Source of the DNA: Helicobacter heilmannii
GTDB taxonomy: Bacteria > Campylobacterota > Campylobacteria > Campylobacterales > Helicobacteraceae
Length of the DNA: 64,000 bases
Direction: 5' to 3'
NCBI RefSeq assembly: GCF_001283065.1
Contig: NZ_CDMK01000001.1
Coordinates: forward strand, 744,247 to 808,246
Shown here: positions 16,166 through 24,900 of the stretch, in pieces
How the letters are laid out: each line of letters starts with the position of its first letter
Position numbering within the stretch: position 1 is the stretch's first letter
Notes under the pieces: model-generated
Told to the model about the DNA's origin: nothing
The model's input: only the letters and a program-made list of their open reading frames with translations
Database searches by the model: none
Made by a program: the position numbers and the translations under genes

Positions 16166-16474
16166 TTACCACCTTTTGGAAATAATATAAGGTCTAAGCA
16201 TTGTTTTAGAGAACACCCAACCATCGTTGGTATGGAACTCTAATTTGGCATAACCAGCACCAAATCCTAGGTCCGCGGCTTTTTGGAAATGATCTCGGAT
16301 TTTATCATAGAGCGCGTGCGTTGTATATTTAGGTGTATTTTGTTTGTTTTTGGGCGTTGTGTTTGGGGTGTGTTGCAGTATGACATTGTCAAGTAAAAAT
16401 AAGGGATTATGGAGTGGAGTCATAAATGGCTTAATTTTACCCCCATTCCACAGCTTAAAGCATGAAACGCCCAT
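16166..16474 (-). pseudogene. Unrecognised ORF, probably a gene remnant
   Basis: A 102-codon minus-strand frame whose last 50 residues look like real protein (YDKIRDHFQKAADLGFGAGY, then AKLEFHTNDGW), while the first half is low-complexity Thr/Asn/Lys. No ribosome site precedes the first ATG. Upstream on the same strand (16508-16573) is another short frame rich in Trp and Asp (MDLSTWDDGAFWDENVPKKTL without its last residue), consistent with a broken longer gene. The pair is flanked by copies of CTTAGAACATCCA. I do not recognise the family. It may be debris from an integrated element. Confidence 0.3.
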
Positions 16475-16857
16475 AAACAGGGGTTTTTGGTTTGGCTCAA
16501 AGGGCTTTCATAGGGTTTTTTTGGGGACATTTTCGTCCCAAAAAGCCCCATCGTCCCAAGTGGACAAATCCATTAAGTCAAAGAGCGCTTAGAACATCCA
16601 AGTGCACCCATTCTAGCACACCCAAACCTTAAGCCGTTTTGGGGCACATCAGGGCACAAACCCCCTATGTCCACGCAACTTAAGGGGGGGCTTGGTGCGC
16701 TGCTAAGAATATTAAAAAAGGTGGTCATCCACACGCGCAAGCCAAGCCGCCCAGTATGCCTCGAGCCTTAAGGTTGACGGATGGCCTTTAACCCTTGAAT
16801 GCGCCGCCTTTCTTTATTAAGATTTTACCACATAAAAAACAACATGGAGGCATTTAG
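16475..16857. other. Non-coding stretch in the decayed island
   Basis: Contains the short Trp-rich minus-strand remnant noted above, the 13-base word CTTAGAACATCCA at 16588-16600, a 7-G run at 16684-16690, and GC-rich segments of no evident coding potential. A strong ribosome site GGAGG at 16846-16850 serves the ORF that starts at 16858. Confidence 0.4.
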
Positions 16858-17124
16858 ATGTTTCAAGTCATCATCACAAGAAAGCAGACCACCAAAGCCG
16901 TAACCAAAAACGGCAAAACGGAGCAAGGCACTTTAGGAGAATTGGTCGTGCTCGATGAAGGAGGCCAAGAAGTTTATAAATGCTACACAATGGAAAACGC
17001 AGGAGAGCCCACCCACGAGAGCGGGCAAGATAAACCCATCATGCCCGGAGATTACACCCTGCACTGGGATTGCACCAGCGTATGTGTCCCCCCAGAGTGG
17101 CGCAGGAAAAACCCCTATGGATGA
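16858..17124 (+). CDS. DUF5675-like protein, possibly truncated
   Basis: 88 residues beginning MFQVIITRKQTT, with GTLGELVVLDEGG, then YKCYTMENAGEPTHESG and KPIMPGDYTLHW. The order of a GTLGEL strand, a CYT-E turn and a pro-Gly-x-Tyr strand matches my memory of DUF5675 proteins, usually about 110-150 residues and found in phages and accessory loci. The usual C-terminal stretch (IHxGN...GC) is missing, so the gene appears cut at NPYG, where an unrelated sequence begins. The GGAGG site seven bases before the ATG is better than most here, so it may still be translated. Family assignment is tentative. Confidence 0.45.
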   Translation: MFQVIITRKQTTKAVTKNGKTEQGTLGELVVLDEGGQEVYKCYTMENAGEPTHESGQDKPIMPGDYTLHWDCTSVCVPPEWRRKNPYG

Positions 17125-17496
17125 CATCGTCAAACCCAACCCATCAAACCCCTAGCTCCGCCTCAAAACGACAACAACTGCGCCAAAGACTACGCCATCT
17201 ACCAAGAGTCGATGTAGAAATACAAACAGGCTTTGCTGCAATACCAAAAAGACGAAGCCGCCTTCCAACAAAAATAGGCTGCCTACCAAGCGGGCGTGAA
17301 AAATGTGGAGGAAAACGGGACAAACTTTGACGCGGCGGTGTTGTGGCAAGTTTGGACAAAGCAACAAGTGAACCAAGAAGAGCCCGATGATTATTACGAC
17401 ATTGCTCTGCAAAAAGCCAAACAAGCCGTGATTGAGCATACAACAGCTATGTGTAAATACCCCCGGGGGCAAAAAGATCACCAGTCTACCCTCTAA
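17117..17496 (+). pseudogene. Coiled-coil protein pseudogene, one frameshift and two stops
   Basis: Starts as MDDIVKPNPSNP in one frame, then continues after a one-base frame change near 17152 as LAPPQNDNNCAKDYAIYQESM, stop, KYKQALLQYQKDEAAFQQK, stop, AAYQAGVKNVEENGTNFDAA and on to DDYYDIALQKAKQAVIEH. The middle is strongly helical and coiled-coil-like. The continuity of composition across the stops shows that one gene has decayed. It overlaps the end of the DUF5675-like ORF by 8 bases, as operon neighbours do. Family not recognised. Confidence 0.6.
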
Positions 17497-17564
17497 CGAC
17501 TCCGGCGCAAGCTAAAAACCCCTATTGCCACCGTTGCCTACACGCCCTCCAAGTGGCTTTAGGG

Positions 17565-17862
17565 GTAGGTTCTTAATGCACTCTTAGATTTCTACACCAA
17601 ATACACCACCCTTAAAAAGTTAGGACGGGTGTATTGCCGTTTTGCCAGTTCCTTTGGATATTTTGGAGCTTAGGGCTTTATAGCAGGGTTATGGGTTGAC
17701 GCACTTTGTCAATGCCGGTAATCTCAATGTGGCCACGGGCTTTAACTACAGAGTGGGGCACTCTAGATCAGCATTGGGATTTCTGTGCCTTAATCCAACA
17801 AGTTAAAAGTGGTGGTGCTGGATGCAAATGAGCTGATGCTTGAAGAGGGCGCAAGCCATTTT
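17565..17862. repeat. Tandem repeat unit 1 of 2 (298 bp)
   Basis: Begins GTAGGTTCTTAATGCA and ends GCGCAAGCCATTTT. I find no difference from the following unit on reading through both. It lies in the outer membrane protein pseudogene. Confidence 0.93.
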
Positions 17863-18160
17863 GTAGGTTCTTAATGCACTCTTAGATTTCTACACCAAAT
17901 ACACCACCCTTAAAAAGTTAGGACGGGTGTATTGCCGTTTTGCCAGTTCCTTTGGATATTTTGGAGCTTAGGGCTTTATAGCAGGGTTATGGGTTGACGC
18001 ACTTTGTCAATGCCGGTAATCTCAATGTGGCCACGGGCTTTAACTACAGAGTGGGGCACTCTAGATCAGCATTGGGATTTCTGTGCCTTAATCCAACAAG
18101 TTAAAAGTGGTGGTGCTGGATGCAAATGAGCTGATGCTTGAAGAGGGCGCAAGCCATTTT
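17863..18160. repeat. Tandem repeat unit 2 of 2 (298 bp)
   Basis: Head-to-tail copy of the preceding 298 bases. After it the sequence runs on with AATGTATTTTTTTAACC, which fits the original 3' end of the pseudogene (frame ...SHFNVFF). Two identical copies point to a recent duplication, or to an assembly artefact. Confidence 0.93.
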
Positions 18161-18180
18161 AATGTATTTTTTTAACCATA

Positions 18181-18326
18181 GGGGGGGTGTTTTATGGGGT
18201 AGCATCATAGTAACAACCACATCGATGCCATTATCTTCAAAAGCGAGGACAGTATTAGGGTTAGAGAGTTTAGAAGATCGCAGATGTATTTTTAGGGGTT
18301 GGGAGCTAGAGTAAAATTTAAGGGGG
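18181..18326. other. Non-coding remnant before the small membrane protein gene
   Basis: No gene supported. A short plus-strand frame (HHSNNHIDAIIFKSEDSIRV) looks protein-like but has no start or ribosome site and stops at once; it may be a further remnant of the decayed island. Confidence 0.35.
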
Positions 18327-18491
18327 TTACAAATTCATATTGGGTAAGAGTGTGGAGATGTGGGCAACAAACATAACCAACTCCACGAGCCATGCCCCCA
18401 CAAAGATAGAAAAGGCGAGTTTTTCTAGGGCGGGTTTGAAAAACAAAATCCCCGCCACGCTTAAAGTGGCTAAAAACCCTAGAAATTCCAT
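18327..18491 (-). CDS. Small hydrophobic membrane protein, last gene of the alpha operon
   Basis: 54 residues starting MEFLGFLATLSVAGILFF. There are two likely membrane helices, about residues 3-18 and 28-46 (FSIFVGAWLVELVMFVAHI), separated by a charged turn (KPALEKLA). The ATG is two bases after the rplQ stop on the same strand, so it sits as the terminal cistron of the ribosomal supercluster. Composition and codon use look genuine, and no alternative frame covers this stretch as well. Function unknown. It may be a conserved Helicobacter small membrane protein or the start of a larger gene that has been shortened by the neighbouring decay. Confidence 0.65.
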   Translation of the reverse strand: MEFLGFLATLSVAGILFFKPALEKLAFSIFVGAWLVELVMFVAHISTLLPNMNL

Positions 18492-18493
18492 TT

Positions 18494-18844
18494 TTAAACG
18501 AAGGCGATTTGGGCGAGCACAGACCCGTCCCCGCGGCGGATGGTGCTTCTGTGGATGCTGGTGTAGCCCCCTTTGCGCTCGGCGTATTTGGGCGCAAGCT
18601 CGGTAACAAGTTTGTGCGTGGCTTCTTTATGTTGCAAATAGGCAAAGACATAGCGGTGGGCATTAAAATCCCCCTTACGGGCGGTTGTTACCAGCTTTTC
18701 AATGTAGCTTTGCAATTCCTTGGCCTTGCAAACCCCCGTTTCAATTTTGCCATGCTCAATGAGGGCGATGGCTAGGTTTTTTAAAAGTGCCTTCCTGTGG
18801 GCACTCGTCCTGCCCAGTTTTCTAAAACGATTTTGGTGGCGCAT
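18494..18844 (-). CDS. rplQ: 50S ribosomal protein L17
   Basis: 116 residues starting [24 protein letters not shown] without its last few, the classic L17 N-terminus. It binds 23S rRNA near the exit tunnel. Its ATG overlaps the rpoA stop by one base, so L17 translation is coupled to that of RNA polymerase alpha. The C-terminal [13 protein letters not shown] is short and typical of Helicobacter L17. Confidence 0.97.
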   Translation of the reverse strand: MRHQNRFRKLGRTSAHRKALLKNLAIALIEHGKIETGVCKAKELQSYIEKLVTTARKGDFNAHRYVFAYLQHKEATHKLVTELAPKYAERKGGYTSIHRSTIRRGDGSVLAQIAFV

Positions 18845-19848
18845 TAATTTTCCTCACTTTTTAATTTGTCGATCCGTGCTTTGAGCGAAGCCTTGAACTC
18901 AGGGGAGAGCTCTTGGCCCACGGGGTATTTGAGTTGCTCTAATTTTTCGGCAATCTCATCATAGGACTTCTTGCCTAGATTTTTAATGCCCTTAAGCTCA
19001 TATGCGTCCATCAGCACCAATTCCCCAATGTATTTGATCCCGATTTTATCTAGGCAGTTAAAGCACCGCGCGCTTAGGTCTAAATCTTCCACCTTGCGTA
19101 CAAGCTCTTTCACCTCTAGGCTGTCTTCTAGGGCATAGACTTTAGAGTGCGCCATGCTGGTGCTGAAAATATGCATTTGTGCGTGCATGGTTTTCACTGC
19201 TTCTTGAAAAGCGGTTTGAGGGTCGATTTGCCCATCGCTCTCGATGTCGAACACCACCCGCTCAAAATTGGGGTTGCCATCCACAAGCATGTGTTCAATG
19301 TTATAGAAAACTTTTTTAATGGGGGTGAAGTAGGCATCTAGGGGGATGTAATCGCTAGGGATCAAGCCTCGGATGCTCTCACTGGGTACATAGCCCATGC
19401 CCCTTTGGATGATTAACGCAAAATCCAATTGTACATCCTCGTTGATGGTGGCTAAATAGGCTTCTTGATCCACAACCTGCACACCCTCAGTTTCTAGGTG
19501 TTTGCCACTAAGTTTAGCCGGGCCCTTAAAGGAATAATGCACCACAAGCTGTTCATCTGGGTTATTGGTCTGCCCGATAAGGCGGATATTTTTGAGGTTG
19601 GCGATGAAAAGGGCAACATCTTCAGACATTCCACGCACAGAATCGAACTCGTGGGCGACATTTTCAATTTTAATGCCAATGGGTGCGTACCCCACAGAGC
19701 TTTGCAAGAGCAGGCGACGGATGGGGTGGGCTAAAGTGATGGCATAGCCACTTTCAAAGGCGGACACACAAATACGGATTTGGCGGTTGCTGATTTTCTC
19801 AACGCTGATGTCCGTGGGGACATGGGGCGCTGTTTTAATCACTTTCAT
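18844..19848 (-). CDS. rpoA: RNA polymerase alpha subunit
   Basis: 334 residues. The N-terminal domain (assembly, dimerisation) contains [18 protein letters not shown] and [16 protein letters not shown]; the C-terminal domain (about 250-320) has the helix-hairpin-helix [19 protein letters not shown] and [15 protein letters not shown], which contacts UP elements and regulators. Charged residues of the DNA-contacting helix partly differ from E. coli, in line with the divergent alpha CTD of Helicobacter. Eight bases separate it from rpsD. Confidence 0.97.
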   Translation of the reverse strand: MKVIKTAPHVPTDISVEKISNRQIRICVSAFESGYAITLAHPIRRLLLQSSVGYAPIGIKIENVAHEFDSVRGMSEDVALFIANLKNIRLIGQTNNPDEQLVVHYSFKGPAKLSGKHLETEGVQVVDQEAYLATINEDVQLDFALIIQRGMGYVPSESIRGLIPSDYIPLDAYFTPIKKVFYNIEHMLVDGNPNFERVVFDIESDGQIDPQTAFQEAVKTMHAQMHIFSTSMAHSKVYALEDSLEVKELVRKVEDLDLSARCFNCLDKIGIKYIGELVLMDAYELKGIKNLGKKSYDEIAEKLEQLKYPVGQELSPEFKASLKARIDKLKSEEN

Positions 19849-19856
19849 GTTAGCCC

Positions 19857-20483
19857 CTATTTTGAGTAAAGTTCAACAATCAGGCGTTCTTCAATGGGGA
19901 TTGCCACTTCTTCTCTCTCAGGGTAGCGGGTGAAAATCCCAAATTTTTTATCCTGATCTACATCTATCCAAGCCACCATCCCTGTTTGTTTGCTGAGCTC
20001 AATGGAGCGTAGAATTTGGGGGTTTTCCTTGCTTTTTTCAATCAGTTCGATTTTTTGCCCGTGCTTGATGAAGGCTGAGGGGATGTCCATGCGCTTGCCA
20101 TCTACCAAGATATGCCCGTGCGTAACTAATTGGCGCGCAAAAGAGCGGGTGGTGGCAAAGCCCATGCGATAGACAACATTGTCCAAGCGGCGTTCCAACA
20201 AGCGGACTAAATTCTCCCCCGTGTTGCCCTCCATGCGGTTTGCCTCTCTAAAAATGGAGCGGAATTGTTTTTCCGAAATCCCGTACATGGCCTTGGCTTT
20301 TTGTTTTTCTCTCAGTTGCAAGCCGTAATCCGAGATTTTGCCCCGTCTTTGCCCGTGCTGCCCCGGGCCATAGGCGCGTTTGTCTAACGCGCTCTTGCCG
20401 CTCAAACGGCGCTCGCCCTTTAGGGCTAAAGAAATCCCAAAACGGCGCTCTAATTTCTCCACTGCACCTCTGTATCTTGCCAT
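19857..20483 (-). CDS. rpsD: 30S ribosomal protein S4
   Basis: 208 residues. Primary 16S rRNA binder, also a translational repressor of the alpha operon in E. coli. The S4 RNA-binding domain is visible as [19 protein letters not shown] followed by [16 protein letters not shown]-terminal [19 protein letters not shown] is typical. The N-terminal zinc-binding cysteines seen in some bacteria are absent (a C-minus form). Confidence 0.97.
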   Translation of the reverse strand: MARYRGAVEKLERRFGISLALKGERRLSGKSALDKRAYGPGQHGQRRGKISDYGLQLREKQKAKAMYGISEKQFRSIFREANRMEGNTGENLVRLLERRLDNVVYRMGFATTRSFARQLVTHGHILVDGKRMDIPSAFIKHGQKIELIEKSKENPQILRSIELSKQTGMVAWIDVDQDKKFGIFTRYPEREEVAIPIEERLIVELYSK

Positions 20484-20492
20484 TCTTGCTCC

Positions 20493-20885
20493 TTACACTC
20501 TTCTTCGTTTAGGGGGGCGGCAACCATTGTGCGCGAGAGGGGTGATGTCCTTAATCCAAAGGACTTTAATGCCCTCCACACTCCCCACGCTCTTAATGGC
20601 AGTTTCACGGCCAGAGCCCGGACCTTGTACCTTGATCCCCACTTCTTTAAGCCCATGTTCTTTGGCTTTCATCATCGCATTCTCTACAGCTTGCTGTGCG
20701 GCGTAAGGGGTGGATTTTTTAGACCCCCTAAAGCCTAGCCCCCCAGCAGTCGACCAACAAATCACATTGCCCATTTCATCGGTGACGGTGATGTTCGTGT
20801 TGTTGAAGGAAGCGCAGATATAAACCACACCTTTAGCGATGTTCTTTTTAACAACCCGTTTTTTTGTCCCAACTCGTTTCGCCAT
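20493..20885 (-). CDS. rpsK: 30S ribosomal protein S11
   Basis: 130 residues; part of the platform near the mRNA exit. Signatures: [20 protein letters not shown], then [12 protein letters not shown] and [14 protein letters not shown]. The C-terminus ends [11 protein letters not shown], as in most bacteria. It lies 9 bases upstream of rpsD and 10 bases after rpsM. Confidence 0.97.
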   Translation of the reverse strand: MAKRVGTKKRVVKKNIAKGVVYICASFNNTNITVTDEMGNVICWSTAGGLGFRGSKKSTPYAAQQAVENAMMKAKEHGLKEVGIKVQGPGSGRETAIKSVGSVEGIKVLWIKDITPLAHNGCRPPKRRRV

Positions 20886-20895
20886 TCAAACTCCC

Positions 20896-21258
20896 TTATT
20901 TACTGCCAACGGTTTTTTTCTTGCCTTTGCGGGTGCGGGCGTTGTTTTTCGTGGTTTGTCCGCGCACAGGCAAGCCCTTGCGGTGTCGAATCCCCCGATA
21001 GCTGCCTAAATCCATCAACGCCTTGATGTCCATTTGCACCTTTTTACGCAAATCCCCTTCCACGACATAACTGGCTTGGATTTCTTTGGTGATGCTAGAG
21101 ATTTCGTCCTCACTCAATTCATGCACCCTTTTATCCAAAGAGACTTGCACTTTGGTAAGGATGTCTCTAGAGCTTTTCAAGCCCACGCCGTAAATGTAGG
21201 TCAAAGCGTATTCAACCCGTTTCTTTTTAGGTAAATCTACCCCAGCAATGCGCGCCAT
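20896..21258 (-). CDS. rpsM: 30S ribosomal protein S13
   Basis: 120 residues; contacts the P-site tRNA and the B1 intersubunit bridge. [20 protein letters not shown] at the N-terminus and [19 protein letters not shown] towards the basic C-terminal tail, which ends in GKKKTVGSK, are diagnostic. Confidence 0.97.
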   Translation of the reverse strand: MARIAGVDLPKKKRVEYALTYIYGVGLKSSRDILTKVQVSLDKRVHELSEDEISSITKEIQASYVVEGDLRKKVQMDIKALMDLGSYRGIRHRKGLPVRGQTTKNNARTRKGKKKTVGSK

Positions 21259-21261
21259 TGT

Positions 21262-21375
21262 CTATCCTTGTCTTTGTTTATGTTTGGGCGTAATGCAAAT
21301 CACCCGGATCACGCCCCTCCTCTTAATGACCTTGCATTTGTCGCACATTTTCTTCACGGAAGGTCTAACTTTCAT
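21262..21375 (-). CDS. rpmJ: 50S ribosomal protein L36 (zinc-ribbon form)
   Basis: A 37-residue gene starting [14 protein letters not shown]. Zinc ligands C11, C14, C27 and H32 are all present (CDKC ... ICITPKH), so this is the C-plus form that depends on zinc. The AAGGAGA site precedes the ATG. It lies between infA and rpsM, 3 bases from the latter. Confidence 0.97.
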   Translation of the reverse strand: MKVRPSVKKMCDKCKVIKRRGVIRVICITPKHKQRQG

Positions 21376-21401
21376 TGAAATCTCCTTAAGCAAAACTTCT
21401 A

Positions 21402-21423
21402 TTCTAACGATCTTTGGTTAGAA
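21402..21423 (-). terminator. Possible intercistronic hairpin between infA and rpmJ
   Basis: TTCTAAC and GTTAGAA pair over seven bases around an eight-base loop, in the 57-base gap that is the largest inside the spc-alpha part. Reading on the coding strand, TAGAAGTTTT follows, a weak U-tail. It may be an attenuator or processing site at the boundary equivalent to the spc/alpha operon junction. The same segment holds a TAGAAT that could act as a -10 box. Confidence 0.3.
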
Positions 21424-21432
21424 CTAACTTAA

Positions 21433-21651
21433 TCACTTGTAGCGGAAAGTGATCCGCCCTTTATCCAAACTATAGGGGGTGAGCTCCAAGCGCACCCGAT
21501 CGCCAAGCGCAATGCGGATATAGTGCATCCGCATTTTACCCGAAATCCGGCACAACACGACATGTTTGTTCTCTAACTCCACTTTAAAGGTGGCGTTAGG
21601 CAAACACTCGATCACCCGTCCATCCACCTCAATCACATCGTCTTTTGCCAC
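21433..21651 (-). CDS. infA: Translation initiation factor IF-1
   Basis: 72 residues, a single S1/OB-fold domain occupying the 30S A site. Recognised by [20 protein letters not shown], then [18 protein letters not shown] and a C-terminal RITFRYK. One base separates it from map. Confidence 0.97.
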   Translation of the reverse strand: MAKDDVIEVDGRVIECLPNATFKVELENKHVVLCRISGKMRMHYIRIALGDRVRLELTPYSLDKGRITFRYK

Positions 21652-21652
21652 T

Positions 21653-22414
21653 TTAAGCCTCCGTTAAAATTTGCGCTTTTTTACCCACCATCGCGATCGT
21701 GTGCTCGTAGTGGCTCGTGTTTAAGCCATCGGTGGAGACCACCGCCCATTTGTCTTTTAAGATTTTAGGACTACCCTCTTTTTGGCACACCATCGGCTCT
21801 AAACAAAACACCATGCCCTCTTTGATCTTAGGACCGCTCTTGGGGCTTGCCTGTGGGGCTAGATAGTTGGGGATTTGGGGTTCTTCATGGGGTCTTTTGC
21901 CAATCCCATGCCCGCAAAAATCCAGCAAGGGCACAAAGCCTCGCCCTCTGATCTCTTGCTCCAAAAGCGCGCTCACTTCTTTAAAATGCATGCCCACCTT
22001 TAAACAATCGATCGCTGCATACAAACTCTTTTTAGCGCAATCAATGAGCTTTTGATCTTTTTGAGCCACTTGTCCGATGGCAAGAGTTATGGCCGCGTCC
22101 CCAAAGTACCCTTCCACAGACGCGCCCAAGTCCAGCCCCACAATGTCGCCCTCCTGCAGTTTGTAATCGGTGGGGATGCCGTGGATCACCACTTCATTGA
22201 CTGAAGTGCAAAGCGTGTTGGGGAAACCATAGAGCCCCTTAAAGGCGGGCTTGCCCCCCATTTTATAGATGTTTTCTTCTGCCAGCGCGTCCAGCTCTAA
22301 CAGGCTCACCCCCACTTGCGCCTTTTGCTCCAAGAGTTTTAGGGTTTGTGCCACCACCGCCCCCGCCTTGGCTAGAAGGGCGATTTCTTTAGGGTTTTTA
22401 AGGCTGATTGCCAT
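21653..22414 (-). CDS. map: Methionine aminopeptidase, type Ia
   Basis: 253 residues; removes the initiator Met from nascent proteins. No N-terminal zinc finger (type Ia). The five metal ligands can be followed: D in [16 protein letters not shown] (two Asp), H in [16 protein letters not shown] in FCLEPM and E in SHYEHTIA. It overlaps the secY stop by one base; its place between secY and infA is the usual one. Confidence 0.96.
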   Translation of the reverse strand: MAISLKNPKEIALLAKAGAVVAQTLKLLEQKAQVGVSLLELDALAEENIYKMGGKPAFKGLYGFPNTLCTSVNEVVIHGIPTDYKLQEGDIVGLDLGASVEGYFGDAAITLAIGQVAQKDQKLIDCAKKSLYAAIDCLKVGMHFKEVSALLEQEIRGRGFVPLLDFCGHGIGKRPHEEPQIPNYLAPQASPKSGPKIKEGMVFCLEPMVCQKEGSPKILKDKWAVVSTDGLNTSHYEHTIAMVGKKAQILTEA

Positions 22415-23673
22415 TAAAAGCCCACGGCACTTAGGGTTTTATACTTGCTCATATACACCTGCGCTTCGATTTTTTTCATAGTGTCGATCGCCACTTGCAC
22501 CACGATGAGCACCGCTGTGCCCCCAAAGTAGAAAGGCACGCCCATGGCTTTGACTAAAATCCAAGGCAAGGTGGAGATGAGGGCTAGATACAAAGACCCC
22601 CAAAAGGTGAGCCGGCTTGCCACGGTGTTTAAGAAATTTGCTGTGCCCTCCCCTGGGCGAAGTCCGGCGATGAAACCGCCACTGCGTTTTAAATTGTCCG
22701 CAATGTCTTTAGCGTTAAATATAATAGAAGAGTAAAAGTAAGCAAAAAAGATGATGAGTAAAAACATTAAGATGTTGTAAGCGTAGCCATGCGGGTTTAA
22801 GAAGTCGGCAATGGCTTGCAAAATCTTATTGGAAGAGGCTTGCAAAATCGTGGAGGGGAAGACCAAGAGAGCGGAGGCAAAAATGGGGGGGATCACCCCG
22901 CTTAAGTTTAACTTAATGGGGATGTAGTTCATGATCCGTTTGTTTTGATTTTGCATGACCACCTTACGGGCGTAAGAGATGGGGATACGGCGTTCAGCCA
23001 GCTCCACATAGATGATCGCAAAAATGGTCGCCAACACGATCACCACAATGCCGATCAACACCAAGACATTGATCACCCCGGTATTGACGAGGTTGAAAGT
23101 CCCGGCAATGGCATGTGGGATGCCAGAGACAATCCCAGCAAAAATGATTAGGCTAATGCCATTGCCTACACCTCGCTGCGTGATCTGCTCCCCGATCCAC
23201 ATTAAAAGCATGGTGCCCGTAAGCATAGAAAAAGTGGCGATGAGTAAGAAAGTTTGCATGGGCACCATGATCGCCCCATTGTGCCCATGCCCGATGCTTC
23301 TTAGCCCAAAGGACACGCTCACGGCTTGGATCACGGTGATCCCGATCGTGGCGTAACGCACGATTTGCATGTATTTTTGCATGCCATCGCGTTCTTTTTT
23401 CATTTTGGCTAAATTGGGGAAAGTGGCGCTTAAAAGCTCCATGATGATCGAAGAGGTGATGTAGGGCATGATGCCTAGCGAGATGATGCTAAGGCGGCTC
23501 ACAGCGTTGCCACTAAACATGTTGAAAAGCCCTAGAGCATTGCTGGAATTGCTGTCAAAAAAAGACTTGATCGCCGCCAAATCCACCCCAGGAATGGGTA
23601 CATAGGCTAGGACTCTGTAGAGGAACAGATAGCCTAGTGTGATGAGAATCTTAGTGGCAATGGCTTTATTCAT
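22414..23673 (-). CDS. secY: Preprotein translocase subunit SecY
   Basis: 419 residues with about ten membrane helices; the channel of the Sec translocon. Plug and pore region: FNMFSGNAVSRLSIISLGIM and PYITSSIIMELLSATFP. The cytoplasmic loop contacts SecA/ribosome near ERRIPISYARKVV, and GVGNGISLIIFAGI is conserved. It starts directly at the rplO stop (one-base overlap). Confidence 0.97.
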   Translation of the reverse strand: MNKAIATKILITLGYLFLYRVLAYVPIPGVDLAAIKSFFDSNSSNALGLFNMFSGNAVSRLSIISLGIMPYITSSIIMELLSATFPNLAKMKKERDGMQKYMQIVRYATIGITVIQAVSVSFGLRSIGHGHNGAIMVPMQTFLLIATFSMLTGTMLLMWIGEQITQRGVGNGISLIIFAGIVSGIPHAIAGTFNLVNTGVINVLVLIGIVVIVLATIFAIIYVELAERRIPISYARKVVMQNQNKRIMNYIPIKLNLSGVIPPIFASALLVFPSTILQASSNKILQAIADFLNPHGYAYNILMFLLIIFFAYFYSSIIFNAKDIADNLKRSGGFIAGLRPGEGTANFLNTVASRLTFWGSLYLALISTLPWILVKAMGVPFYFGGTAVLIVVQVAIDTMKKIEAQVYMSKYKTLSAVGF

Positions 23674-24077
23674 TATTTCTGTCCGCTAGTAGCGATTCTC
23701 TCGTCTTGGATTTTAGAGGCTAGCTCTTTTGCCCCTTGGCCTATCAACTTCACCTTTTCAATGTAACTTGGGAAGGGATGGACTTTTTTAATCAGCTCCA
23801 AACTCAAGGTTTCTAGCTTTAAAATCTCGGGGTGTTTAGAAACATTAATGCTATAAGTGAGCCCCTTTGTGCGACTTTTAAAGCCCACTTTAGGCAAGCG
23901 GCGTTGCAAGGGTTGTTGCCCGCCCTCAAAGCCGCGTTTTTGCTTGTAACCAGTGCGGGCACTTTGTCCCTTGCCCCCCCGCGTAGAGGTTTTACCCATA
24001 CCAGAGCCCTGACCTCTGCCGACTCGCTTAATGTTTTTCACACTCCCCTTAGCGGGGCATAAATTTTCTAGTGCCAT
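23673..24077 (-). CDS. rplO: 50S ribosomal protein L15
   Basis: 134 residues. The Gly-rich N-terminus ([20 protein letters not shown], then [16 protein letters not shown]) winds into 23S rRNA. It follows rpsE after 9 bases with no rpmD (L30) gene between them; L30 is absent throughout Campylobacterota. Confidence 0.97.
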   Translation of the reverse strand: MALENLCPAKGSVKNIKRVGRGQGSGMGKTSTRGGKGQSARTGYKQKRGFEGGQQPLQRRLPKVGFKSRTKGLTYSINVSKHPEILKLETLSLELIKKVHPFPSYIEKVKLIGQGAKELASKIQDERIATSGQK

Positions 24078-24086
24078 AAAACCTCC

Positions 24087-24527
24087 TTAACCCTTGATTC
24101 TAGCCAAAGCGTCAAAAGTCGCCCGAACCACATTGTAAGGGTTGTTTGATCCTAAAGACTTTGTCAAAATATCTTTAATGCCGGCCAGCTCGATCATGGG
24201 GCGGGTAGAACCACCCGCGATGATGCCCGTACCTTCGCTCGCGGGTTTTAATAAAATCTTGCTCGCATTGTATTTTTGTTCGATGTCATGCGCGATGGTT
24301 GTGCCTTTAATTTTCACTTCGATGATGTTTTTAAACGCGTCATCGACCGCTTTTTTGATGGCATCTGGCACTTCGCGCGCCTTGCCAAGCCCAAAGCCCA
24401 CAAGTCCATTTTTATTGCCCACCACCACTAAAGCGTTGAAGCGAAAGCGGCGCCCACCTTTGACAACCTTAGTGACCCGCCCGATATTCACCACGACTTC
24501 TTGAAATTCTTCTCTATTGATCTCCAT
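24087..24527 (-). CDS. rpsE: 30S ribosomal protein S5
   Basis: 146 residues; decoding fidelity and helicase function at the mRNA entry. The double-stranded RNA-binding region shows [19 protein letters not shown] and [17 protein letters not shown]. The C-terminal [19 protein letters not shown] is typical. Confidence 0.97.
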   Translation of the reverse strand: MEINREEFQEVVVNIGRVTKVVKGGRRFRFNALVVVGNKNGLVGFGLGKAREVPDAIKKAVDDAFKNIIEVKIKGTTIAHDIEQKYNASKILLKPASEGTGIIAGGSTRPMIELAGIKDILTKSLGSNNPYNVVRATFDALARIKG

Positions 24528-24535
24528 GTCTATCC

Positions 24536-24892
24536 TTAAAGGGCAATGTTATTTTCACGCAAAGTTTCGGCAAACACTGCTACCACACCGTGGTATAAAT
24601 ACCCATTGCGATCAAACACCACCTGCGTGATGCCTTTAGCTTGCAAACTCTTGGCAAACTCTGTGGCGATCTTTTTGCTGTCTTCGATGTTTTTGCCAAA
24701 GCCTAACTTCTTGCCATCCACATGGGCTAGGGTGTTGTGGTTGTTGTCATCAATGGCCTGGGCGTAGAGGTGTTTATTAGATTTAAAGATACTCACGCGG
24801 GGGCGTTGCTCTGTACCAAACACCTTAGAGCGCACCCGCATTTTGCGTTTAGCCCGTTGGGCTTTTTTCTTTTCTAACACATTTTTAGTCAT
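24536..24892 (-). CDS. rplR: 50S ribosomal protein L18
   Basis: 118 residues; anchors 5S rRNA with L5. Recognised by [28 protein letters not shown] and the C-terminal [19 protein letters not shown]. Nine bases from rpsE. Confidence 0.97.
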   Translation of the reverse strand: MTKNVLEKKKAQRAKRKMRVRSKVFGTEQRPRVSIFKSNKHLYAQAIDDNNHNTLAHVDGKKLGFGKNIEDSKKIATEFAKSLQAKGITQVVFDRNGYLYHGVVAVFAETLRENNIAL

Positions 24893-24900
24893 GCTATCCC

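Larger units (their letters stand above)
17504..18180 (+). pseudogene. Outer membrane protein pseudogene carrying a tandem duplication
   Basis: Reading past stops and shifts gives KTPIATVAYTPSKWL, VLNALLDFYTKYTTLKKLGR, FASSFGYFGA, HFVNAGNLNVATGFNYRVG and LKVVVLDANELMLEEGASHF. The alternating aromatic/polar strands and the phrase NLNVATGFNYRVG look like a Helicobacter outer membrane barrel. Most of the visible sequence occurs twice because of the exact 298-base duplication at 17565-18160. Each copy carries the same stops and shifts, so the decay predates the duplication. The exact family (Hop, Hof, other) is not decided. Confidence 0.5.

Noticed and set aside
15993-16190. 65-codon ORF after aspB
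   Set aside because: No ribosome site; composition of AT-rich non-coding sequence.
17565-18160. CRISPR-like array
   Set aside because: Only two units of 298 bases, directly joined with no spacers; they are parts of an outer membrane protein remnant.
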